From Hexactinellida sp. DTS-2022 (lineage: Eukaryota > Porifera > Hexactinellida): a stretch of 64,000 nucleotides of DNA. Positions within the stretch are counted from its first letter, which is position 1; every line of letters begins with the position of its first letter. Where the stretch lies: positions 6,748,501-6,812,500 of the forward strand of contig JAPNXP010000001.1 in NCBI GenBank assembly GCA_028753945.1, given 5' to 3'. The notes below the pieces were generated by a model. That model had not been told where the DNA came from. It did no database searches and worked only from the letters and a program-made list of their open reading frames with translations. Below, one piece after another: positions 54,442 to 64,000 of the stretch. A program made the position numbers and the translations under genes.

Positions 54442-55095
54442 GGATCAATTTTTCGGGGCCCAATTTTCCAGTGACAGGCTTATTAGTGGGGTCAAAAATT
54501 AAGATTCCGTGACCAACCTCTGGCTAGTTAAGTTTTATCCCTGTTTCTGATACTTTAGGATATGTGCTAAATTTAGGTCTATTACCGAGATTTACAAGGA
54601 GACGTACTCATAGCGAGTTAAAAGGCTATTGCATGCATATAGCGATATAGGATAAGATATGCTTCAAATCCCTTAAAAGGAACTTTATAAGAACGGACCT
54701 CCCATGGTGACAAATGACGTAATAATCTTCAAAAGGTTATTACATTAAAAGTATAGTCCCGATTGAGTTGAAATTTTCATGTTCGGATAGGGGCCTTAAT
54801 TTATCAAAATCATTGCCGGAGGCCCTTTGAATTTGTCGCTATAAAAAAGTTTGCCCAAACTTTCCATAGCGGCATGGGAGCTTAAATCGCGAGATATATC
54901 CTAAAGTATCAGAAACAGGCATAAACCTTAACTAGCCAGAGGTTGGTCACGTAATCTTAATTTTTGACCCCACTATATTCCTAAATTTTTTTTGTCCCAA
55001 TATGGCGAAAAATCGCCTATAGTAAATATGGTAACTAAATAAACACAAACTTCAGAGGGACCAAATTTCCATGAAAATTTTCCGTGACAGTACCA
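54442..55095. repeat. GGACCAA-type repeat with a nested palindromic MITE
   Basis: CGGATCAATTTTTCGGGGCC .. AAATTTTCCGTGACAG; the same order as 39067-39300 once 54486-54973 is removed. 55096-55423 shows nothing further. Confidence 0.7.
54486..54973. mobile_element. Palindromic TA-target MITE
   Basis: Inverted arms of about 70 bp, GTGGGGTCAAAAATTAAGAT .. ACCAACCTCTGGCTAGTTAA, flanked by TA. The copies at 39110 and 44690 supply the uninterrupted site. Confidence 0.85.
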
Positions 55096-55423
55096 CTTCG
55101 TGTTAGTCTTGTAGTAATATATATATAGGGGAAGCGTTGTCCGTTCAATAGTGGTCAGTCAATAGCCTGACTTGTGCCGCCCATGTTTTAGAATAGTATC
55201 ACTTTGTAGTAGTTTTGTTAGTTCTCTATAATTTGACAAATGAGGCTAAGCAAGACGCATTGTCTAGAGATTAACTTGCGGCGCCAAAGAAAATCCGGAG
55301 GTATATACATTAATACACGGCAGATTAGAGTCAGAGCACCCCGAATGGTTCCGGGGGGACCATATACGGCACCGTAAAGGTCTAGGGGGTGGGGGACCAT
55401 TTCATAGGATTTATAGGACGCAT

Positions 55424-58400
55424 ACTCCTTTAAATAAGGACTGTAGGCGCTCATTCTCGGGTCCTGGAACTTGGGTCCATTAGTTATTTCGTAATCGGTT
55501 AAAGTTAGACACATAAAATGTATTATTGTCGTATAGGAAGTCATAGTTAAGGAGTCCAACGGTCATATTGGATTATCGAAAATATTTGTGGAATGTGAGT
55601 TATGCGGTTTTCATACCTTTCCATATATGGTAATATTGTTAAAATCTCGAGATCAGTTAGCTTTAGCCATATGAAATGTATTATTGTCGTATAGGAAGTC
55701 ATAGTTAAAGAGTACAACGGACATATTGGATTATCGAAAATATTTGTGGAATGTGAGTTATGCCGTTTTCACACCTTTCCATATTTGGTAATATTAATAA
55801 AACCACGACAACAGTTAAAGTTAGGCATATTTAAATATATTATTTGCGGATAGGTAGTATAATATGGTGAGTTATTTGTCGTGATAATTATTTGCTATAC
55901 CTATAATGTATAAGTTACAAGTTTGGATTCGATTAGTATGATTGTTAGCATGGAGAAAGTATTATCAGTACATTGACTGTATCTAAAAAGTGTTCACAAT
56001 TAATCATTTTCTTCTTGTAACTTTTCCCTCCGTCGAAGACATCCAAGCTGTTGCTCACGATCACTGAAGTGGTTAACTTGAGCTTTTAAGAGAGTATTAA
56101 CTAATGAGTATAGAGCTACATTGTCTTCAGCAAGAGGATGATCAAAAAATGAAAGGACTTTAATTACATATGTTCGACAACTATTTTTTACCCTCGGAAG
56201 TAACTCAAGAAGATTAACAGCGTTTTGAACAAAACAAGTCGTGGACAATGTTGGCACTCTCAGCCCTCCCCTGTCGAGTTCTTGTAGAAATTCAGTAGAT
56301 ACTAGCAGGTCCCCTTCCATTTCACCATGCTTAAATGTTATATATCCAGCAATAAACACTACTTTGTGCTTTAAAGTATTGCCTGAATCAAGGAGGAGTT
56401 GCGTGTCCTCAATACTGATCTCTTGCATTAGCTCTATATCTCCCAAACTGACTGGCGTTGTACATTCTGGGCAGGTAAACTCTGGAATTCCTTGAGGAAT
56501 TATATTGTATTTCAGCAACTGATGTAATCGCTGTGCTTTGGCTGCTGAGAGTACATCAACAATATCATGTAAAAGTTTCCTCCATTGCGCTGTCTGGCTT
56601 GTCCAAAAAAAATTTCCAAGGGGTCTTGTGAGAAAACCGCTGGAAGAACATACTGAAAATTGTGGTAAGTTAATAGATAAGTGGCGGCTACAATACTATA
56701 TTTTGTTGTGATCTTAAAAGCATCGGCAGTGAATTGAGTAAGCTTTTTTTGTCGAAATCTTCCTCCTTCCCATCGACAGGAATCTATAACGTCGCACATT
56801 GCTGATAGTTTGCTAAAGTTGTCACAATTCAACGTCCAAGGTGCACGATGTGGATCACGAAGATGTATTGTGCTAAACTTGTCTTTTACCGTTTTACGTT
56901 CATCATTCTGAACCAGTTTGTTACCAATGTGAGAAATTTAATAGTTCCCTCCTGATAGTCGATAGTACCTTTAAGGCTTTGAATGCGGCAATCGTCTTTT
57001 CATGAAAGACTTGACATACCAGCGGTACGCTCTGTCTTTGTAGTGGTTTAGGAAAGACTGAGGTGTGAGTAAGCTTTGTAAGACGTAATGGCATCTTTTT
57101 ATCTTCCTCATATAGAGCTTGGATGTCTCTCCAACATGCCAGATATTCTACACCGTTCTCTTTAAAGGACAATTCCTTGGTCCTCTCAGTTATCCAATTA
57201 TTCCTCAAATTTTTTAGGATATGAACGTAATCATAAATTAAGTACATATCGACACCGCATACCTTCACTTTCCCAGGACCACCAAGTAAGCGGTACAGAC
57301 CTTGATTTAGCGGACAGTTATCACAGATAAAGGATATTGGCTGGATATCCATTTTTCTCAATCCTTCTTCAATTGTTTCCATCAAAATATCTCGAGCCTT
57401 CGCTGCATTTATTTTAGAAACTGGATGAACACCAATCACTAAGCGTGGTCCTCCGTGATGGCAAACAATTTCTATACAAAAGGCAGATGTAGCAACTGCC
57501 TCTGTGGCATTAGTACCATAACCAATGATGTGGCCGCCTGTTAAGCGCGTGGTCTTCAATAACTTTACCTCATCAAATAGTATGTTAACAAGACGTTGCT
57601 CAGGTTTCAGTACTTTGAATATTTGCGGCAGATTGGTGTTTGCGTAACTACGAGACATTAAATTTCGAACAAGTTGTTCCCTAGGGAGCTTTATCATTCT
57701 GTAATTTCTTATAATCCTGTATGCAGCTGGAGATATACAAATAGGTTCTCCAGCAAAAATCAGTAGGTGTTTGTATACCGGATATTATTATCTGAATTCA
57801 AGAGAAATTCTACCTGGGTCTCTAGGAACTGAAAATGTGTTGATTCTTGTACATCTATTGTCATTTGTTTCAATACTTTCTTAAAGCAGAAATACTGAAT
57901 CACTTTACTCCCTAATTCATCCACCATGAAAACTGTCAATTTTTCTCCGTGATTTCTAACGCTGAATGATGTGAATCGTCTTTCAAATTCTTCTACAAAA
58001 TTGGTGAGATCCAAGATATTATCACACTTGTCAATATACTCTCTCTGCAATTTATCCCTTACAGCAGAAGTAGTCTTTCTTGTTGGCCTTGGATGTGTAA
58101 TAGACTGCTTCTGACAAGACTTGGGCACACCTTTAAAATATGTAGGAGGTCCAATTGGTCGCTTTCCTCCCCGTACAGTTACCAATTTGCATTCAAAGTG
58201 TGATGAACAGACAAATATCTCTTTTCGATCATTAAGACTCCCAGGTTCATTAGGCATGGCCTCAATACATCTTGTGCTTTCAACGCTATCTGTGGGAAAA
58301 TTGACAACTTGACTATATGGTTCCACATCATAGTTACCACGACAGTTGAATGCTGCACAACATTTTGGCATGATTACTGTGTTGCTTGTGAGATTATATG

Positions 58401-58866
58401 CTAAATTTTGTAAATACGAAATAAAATGTAAAAACTAAGCATTATTATTCTTTACCAACAACATTTAGTTCGATAATACTTTCTCCATACTAACAATCAT
58501 ACTAATCAAATCCAAACTTGTAACTTAATTAAACATTAGAGGTATAGCAGATAATTATAACGACAAATAGCTCACCATATTATACCACCTATCCGAAAAT
58601 AATACATTTCATATGTCTAAAGCTAACTGATCTCGAGATTTTAACAATATTACCATATATGGGAAGGTGTGAAACCGGCATAACTCACATTCCACAAATA
58701 TTTCCGATAATCCAATATGACCGTTGGACTCCTTAACTATGACTTCATATACGACAATAATACATTCTATGTGTCTAACTTTAACCGATTACGAAATACC
58801 TAATGGACCCAAGTTCCAGGACCCGAGAATGAGCGCCTACAGTCCTTATTTAAGGAGTCTATGATT
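55424..58866 (-). mobile_element. P-like transposon with inverted repeats of about 290 bp
   Basis: The right end (58575-58862) is the reverse complement of the left end (55427-55720): TCCTTTAAATAAGGACTGTA, GCGCTCATTCTCGGGTCCTG, CATATTGGATTATCGAAAAT. In the left end part of the repeat is duplicated (55672-55850). A THAP transposase lies between on minus. The exact tips and an 8-bp target duplication could not be fixed. A solo end is at 34914-35228. Confidence 0.8.
55990..58371 (-). pseudogene. THAP9/P-element transposase, frameshifted
   Basis: From 58371: THAP finger at residues 1-90 (CCAAFNCRGNYD..FVCSSHFE..GPPTYFKGVP), a coiled region, then in a shifted frame PICISPAAYRIIRNYRMIKL, the RNase H core with ILFDEVKLLKT and ICDNCPLNQGLYRLLG, the GTP-binding-insert region, FSQDPLEIFFGQARQRNGGN, and a C-terminal domain with VVFIAGYITFKHG. 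Breaks: about 57780, 56925 and 56570, each a frame change without new stops inside the parts, so decay is fairly recent. About 750 residues if joined. Confidence 0.88.
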
Positions 58867-59253
58867 TGTGTATATTATATTGTTTGTATGCCCGAATTGA
58901 TTGAAGAAACTGGACGGGTTCCAAATCTGATTTTTGGCATATAGGGGTAACTTTTGGCCCCCGCCAACAAGTTGAGGTTTCCAGTCAAAGTTTCTCACAC
59001 CTCGCCTAGTTATGACGTCATTGTCACATTTCGAGAAGCATTAAAATTCACTTAATCGCACATAATTCCCGCCCTCTAAGAGATAAAATTCTGAAAATTT
59101 AATAGAACATGAACATTAATGATGCGGACACGTTGGTCACACCAGATTGCCAATACGCTCACTTATTGTCGCATAATGACGTAATTACTAAATTTCACAT
59201 TGTTAAATTTGACTATTTAGGTCTGTTCACGCTTTATAATCAATATTAGGAGT
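58867..59253. other. No recognisable feature
   Basis: AT-rich intergenic sequence; I see no gene, TIR or repeat array. Confidence 0.5.
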
Positions 59254-59492
59254 CAGGCCTTCATCTAGCCCTAAGAGATTCGCGCCCAAAAGTGATGTTG
59301 ATTTACAATCGCGCACCCAATTTTAATTTACCAAAAATAGGACACTTATCAAAAAAATACTTAAATTAGTATTAAAAATACTCTGGGTGCGCACTGCGCA
59401 CCCAGATTAATTCCAATTTCACGCACCCTACCAGCATTTTCCTTAAAATCACGCACCCCTGGGTGCGCGCTGCGCACCCAGATGAAGGCCAG
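59254..59492. mobile_element. hAT-type MITE with TGCGCACCC core
   Basis: CAGGCCTTCATCTAGCCC .. ACCCAGATGAAGGCCAG with TTAGGAGT duplicated at 59246-59253 and 59493-59500; GGGTGCGCACTGCGCACCC palindromes inside. 59501-59834 holds a GCGAAGCG hairpin and a fragment of the hairpin-ended repeat (59575-59640). Confidence 0.8.
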
Positions 59493-59834
59493 TTAGGAGT
59501 ATATATACCACACACCAACCGCGAAGCGGTTGGTGTGTGATTGTGTTCTGCCGCGAAGCGAAGCGCGCTAGTTAGAATTAAATACGTCAGTAAATTAATA
59601 GTACTGAGTATTCTTGCAGAATGAAATATACTTGTTGCAGGCCAAATGCGTTTCCAGGTGAAACGCGTTTCGCCTGAGAAAAGACGCCAAACGCGTTTCG
59701 CCTGGGACATGAGCGTTTCCATTTTTATATAATCATCATGGGTGTCTATTATTAGATATATTGAAGTCACTATATGCTATTTATCGTTGATGTGGTAATT
59801 AGAGGCTATTATTAAGCAGTTAATTTAGATCATC

Positions 59835-62527
59835 CATGGCCTACTTAATATACGGCCGTGTATGTCACCGAGAAGGCCAAAAAAATAGAAGGCCAGTTTA
59901 TAAATTTAATTATAGGATAAACTATGCCCCTTATTGTTATTATTTGGATTGTATATGGGGTAATCATCCATTGTGAGTCCAATGGGACCACTTTTGAGAA
60001 TCTCAGATTTGTGGTTAAGCTGTTTAGGCGCCATTTAATGATGACACAACAAATATACAAAATATACAATTCTAGTCTAAAGAACTACGAGAAAATGAAG
60101 ATAATTTGCTAATATACTTAGTTTACATTTTCCGAATATACAATGTGTATGAATATGTATAAACCAGCAATTATATACGTTTTATGGACGAAAATAGTAA
60201 GTTGCAACTCGGATACTACTTGTAATTTAGCATGTGCACAGTGGGCAAACAAGTGGAAATTGAGCATTTTTCGATCACCTCAGATTGATTCGATATTATT
60301 GACATCGTTTTCAGCATACATGAAAACCTAAAAATCCAATTTATTGTGCTGAGAAACATTCGAGATCAAGAGTTATGTGTAATGAGATCATAATGTTACA
60401 ACAATTCTAAAAAAAGCAACTTTTGTGGTTTCAGAATTGCAGTATAAAAGTCGCACAAAATTCAACAAATTATATTATGTAGATGAAATATTCAAGTTAG
60501 CTTTATCATTGGCATTGGCATTGTATGAAATAAATGTACATTAAATTAATGCATTTTAACTTCTTATATAGTCTAAAATTATAATACATTCCGACCAGAA
60601 TTTTATGATTCGGACGCATTTACTAATTTCCAATATTGTTCAAGAACTTTTGAGAGCAATCATGAGCAATTGGTTTTTACATTTTAAATGAAAGATTATG
60701 ATGATACCTTCAAATTAAAAAGTATTCTAGATGCGCGAAACGGCGCGACTGGGGTTATCTAATGACTTTTAAACATAATATAATAGGATTTTAACTATTT
60801 TTTAAAAATTATATCAGGTTCAAGAATTATAATCAATAATCATGGGTGAACAATAAATTTTTGTTAACAAACCTAAAATATAATTTATGACTAATCGTGA
60901 CCTTCGATATATAAGGCCTGAGTGCTGGTTTGAACCATGGATTACTTAAAGTGCATTGAAAAATGGAGAATTGTTCTTTATCCCAATAATTAGCAATGAT
61001 AGAGCTGAAAAGTGTATTATAACTATATAGGAATATGGTACCCAGGTATACATAGCACCCTCCAGAATTGTGATATGTCATCATCTGATGACGTAATGGT
61101 AATTTTGGTTGCGAATTATCTTGTTTTTCTAGCATACTTTTAACATAGTTAAACGCGTTATAAATGTTCAAAATTGGAACATGGTTATACCCATAACTAG
61201 TTGAAAAAAAAATATCGAAATTATAAATGGAATGTTGACACATTCCTCGGTTGCCATGGAAATGTATATTTCCTAAAATGTGTCATAACTCAAAAACGAT
61301 GAATGTTATGTAAACTAGGCTGGTACTGATCTGTCCGGAATAGGTAACTTCCTATTCATTGATAATACATTTTATATGCCTAACTTCAATAACTTTTGAG
61401 ATCATGACATAATTAACACTTAATTCATTATTAGGTAATGACTCACTATCTCAAAGATGATTGAAGTTAGGCATATAAAATGTATTATCAATGAATAGGA
61501 AGTTACCTATTCCGGACAGATCAGTACCAGCCTAGTTTACATAACATTCATAGTTTTTGAGTTATGACACATTTTAGGAAATATACATTTCCATGGCAAC
61601 CGAGGAATGTGTCAACATTCCATTTATAATTTCGATATATTTTTTTCAACTAGTTATGGGTATAACCATGTTCCAATTTTGAACATTTATAACGCGTTTA
61701 ACTATGTTAAAAGTATGCTAGAAAAACAAGATAATTCGCAACCAAAATAACCATTACGTCATCAGATGATGACATATCACAATTCTGGAGAGTGCTATGT
61801 ATACCTGGGTACCATATTCCTATATAGTTATAATACACTTTTCAGCTCTATCATTGCTAATTATTGGGATAAAGAACAATTCTCCATTTTTCAATGCACT
61901 TTAAGTAATCCATGGTACACAAATTTTCGCTTAGCACTCAGGCCTTATATATCGAAGGTCACGGACTGATTTATCATTAATCGTCTAGAACTGCGCTTAG
62001 GAGACTACATATATTATTTTTGATATTTCCATTCGGTTTGCAGCTACCGATAACCTATATGTCAATAATACTTCATTAGATTCTATCTAGCATAGTTTTT
62101 CCTATTTCCACTTACACCCCTGAATATGCCCACTGTGATGTGGTTGCTTTATAATTTTTTAAAAATTTTATAATGTCGCCATTTTGTGATTTCGTAGCCT
62201 TTGGGGTATGAAATATATCCCTATTTAGTATTCCTATTATATAATTATTAGAAAGTAGGAAGAAAATGAAATTTAAGATATTTGAATTTTTTATTATTTT
62301 ACCATAAATTGTTACCGTCACCATGAAATGGCGCCTAAACAGCTTAACCAGAAATCTGAGATTCTCAAAAGTGGTTCCATTGGACTCGCAATGGTTGATT
62401 ACCCCATATACAACCCAAATAATAACAATAAGGGGCATATTTTATCCTATAATGAAATATATAAACTGGCCTTCTATTTTTTTGGCCTTCTCGGTGACAT
62501 ACACGGCTGTATATTAAGTAGGCCATG
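59835..62527. mobile_element. 2.7-kb TIR element with 7-bp target duplication and a nested palindrome
   Basis: Ends CATGGCCTACTTAATATACG and its complement, inverted repeats of about 220 bp; GATCATC at 59828-59834 and 62528-62534. No transposase is readable inside. Holds the palindrome at 60896-61963. Other sequence 60120-60890 and 61980-62300 is AT-rich and without gene signal. Fragments of the same ends at 53615-53905. Confidence 0.75.
60896..61963. mobile_element. 1068-bp palindrome with 7-bp target duplication
   Basis: CGTGACCTTCGATATATAAG to its complement, centre near 61430. Flanks GACTAAT (60889-60895) and GACTGAT (61964-61970), one mismatch. Third member of the 15853-16911 family. 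Confidence 0.85.
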
Positions 62528-62534
62528 GATCATC

Positions 62535-62873
62535 CAAGCTCTTTCTTTTCATTCATAGAAGTATTTAATTATTATTTATTTATACGAATTAACTTAACCT
62601 TCGTTATAATATAGTATTTTATTATTATAATCCATTATTAATTAAGGATCAATACAATTTACACAAATTCTAATACTGAGTAACGAATTTTTATATCTAA
62701 GTGACCGATTTTGTGATTAGTATCTTATGTGACTTATGTAGCATTACTATTACATACTGACAACTAATTTAATATGAATGTTAACTAACAATACATAATT
62801 GACAACATGAACCAATTTGCTATTGAAGCCAGTTACAGAATTTCCATATACATGGTTAAAACTGTGTCGTTAC
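62535..62873. other. No recognisable feature
   Basis: Very AT-rich; no gene or repeat array seen. Confidence 0.5.
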
Positions 62874-63052
62874 CAGGGCAGGATTTTCCCTTGAGTGGCC
62901 TGAAGGCTGAACCACAGAAGTGGCCCGAACATGATCGACATTGGTCGGTAGTGGTCCTGTAGTGGCCCATTGGTCCTGTAGTGTCCTGTACATTGGTCCT
63001 GCAGTGGCCCGAAGGCTATAGCCTACTTAGCCTAATGGTAAATCCGGCCCTG
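62874..63052. mobile_element. hAT MITE with GTGGCCC words
   Basis: CAGGGCAGGATTTTCCCTTG .. TAAATCCGGCCCTG, with GTCGTTAC duplicated at 62866-62873 and 63053-63060; the interior repeats TGGTCCTGTAGTGGCCC. Confidence 0.85.
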
Positions 63053-63614
63053 GTCGTTACCCTATGTAGACAATAGTAATTTTACCTTATCAATCAGGAT
63101 GAAACTACGTATTTGTAGAACCGGTTATTTCCGTAGTTTTATCCCAGTGACCATGATTTAACCGTATCTGAACATTGTTATAAGTATGGTAGGTCCTGGT
63201 TATAACCATGGTTAGTTCCGGTGTCAGAGTGCCAGCGGTCCCCCCAGACATGTGGCTATAGGGTTAGATCTCCCCCTTAGGTCAGATGTCCTCGGACTCC
63301 TCAACACTAGGATCCCAGAACAGTTAAATTTCACAATGCACATCACAAGATTTATATTCTTTATTTAAGTGTTGCATATTTTCCCATTACTATACATTTC
63401 TATCACTTTAGTTTAGTAACTATGTTTCCTCCATCAAAAATGCCACGGAAAATGGGCTTAAAGAGATGGCATAGAATGCTAGTGAAATAGATTTCTAAGT
63501 AATACATGTAGTTATAGTAGCGATTCTATAGTTTTCAACATGAATATGTGTCAGCTGTCAGGATATGGGATAATTGCTGTCGGGAGAACATCTGGCCCTA
63601 GGGTGAAATTAAAT

Positions 63615-63790
63615 CAGGGTTGTATCAACTCAATTTGAGTTGGCAGAATCAACTCATTTTCTTGAATGAGTTGAATGAGTTGGTAACAGCAAAATGAATG
63701 AGTTGAATGAGTTGGTGAAGGAAATTTGAATTAGTTGGTAGACAAAAAATGAGTTGTTTTGCCAACTCAAAATGAGTTGATACAACCCTG
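63615..63790. mobile_element. TGAATGAGTTGG-filled TIR element
   Basis: CAGGGTTGTATCAACTCAAT .. TTTTGAGTTGATACAACCCTG trimmed; the interior is ATGAGTTGAATGAGTTGGT words. No duplication found. The surrounding 63180-63935 has distant inverted pieces (GGTTATAACCATGG / CCATGGTTGTTATAACC), so a larger element may frame it. Confidence 0.7.
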
Positions 63791-64000
63791 GCCGGTGAAT
63801 AGTCCGAGTGGGGAACACCTGACACTTAGGGGGGACAGCTGGCCCTAGTGCAATAGGTCCGGGAGATATTATTTGGGGGGACCGCTGCCACCATTATTAC
63901 CATGGTTGTTATAACCAGAACTAACTTTGCATATACATTGCCGGCGCCACGTATTATGTGGGTGTGGCAGTAGTGGGTGTCCACTGTATAGTCTAGTGGG

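Noticed and set aside
61090..61110. CTGATGA without the GAAA partner, checked as another hammerhead.
   Set aside because: No stem II/GAAA follows; it is part of a palindrome arm. A second CTGATGA read on minus near 52205 also lacks the other parts.
1..64000. tRNA, rRNA and spliced-leader genes.
   Set aside because: I looked for box-B-like GGTTCGA contexts with acceptor-stem pairing and for rRNA core motifs and found none convincing; a covariance scan would settle it.

Overview
The window is eukaryotic and almost certainly from a metazoan with an AT-rich, transposon-laden genome. It has GT-AG introns, animal-type genes (HAT1, FTCD, TMEM129, ZFYVE21, NGDN, COPS8), an EGF-bearing type I membrane protein, and animal transposon classes (hAT, pogo, P/THAP, FLYWCH-MULE, DIRS-type recombinase). 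The species cannot be fixed from the sequence. Several conserved genes that are intron-rich in vertebrates are intronless here, while one membrane-protein gene is split into many small exons over 22 kb.

Gene layout: hat1 (minus, four exons, 609-4120) and an intronless ftcd (minus, 4666-6321) lie at the left. A plus-strand gene for an EGF-containing membrane protein runs from 9320 to 31585. Its huge introns hold two complete intronless genes on the opposite strand, tmem129 (14512-15591) and zfyve21 (28749-29417), plus most of the mobile DNA of that region. Then come ngdn (plus) and cops8 (minus), convergent and 233 bp apart (32349-34066), and a coiled-coil/NHL-propeller gene (minus, 37210-38256). 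From about 38.3 kb to the right edge I see no host gene, only layered transposons.

Mobile DNA: at least a dozen hAT-type non-autonomous elements have 8-bp target duplications, several filled with a short word repeated many times. There are pogo/mariner MITEs with TA duplications, long near-perfect palindromes (about 0.65-1.07 kb) with 7-bp duplications, and a 3.7-kb MULE with a decayed FLYWCH/DDE transposase and a RING finger. Two decayed P-element-like (THAP) transposons are present, one with long inverted repeats. A DIRS-like tyrosine recombinase remnant, Helitron-like tandem units, and an unclassified 1.4-1.6 kb repeat ending in a 120-bp hairpin complete the set.

The most striking single item is a 50-nt sequence at 52872-52921 that satisfies every core position of a type III hammerhead self-cleaving ribozyme. 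It sits inside a hAT-type MITE with perfect 8-bp target duplications.
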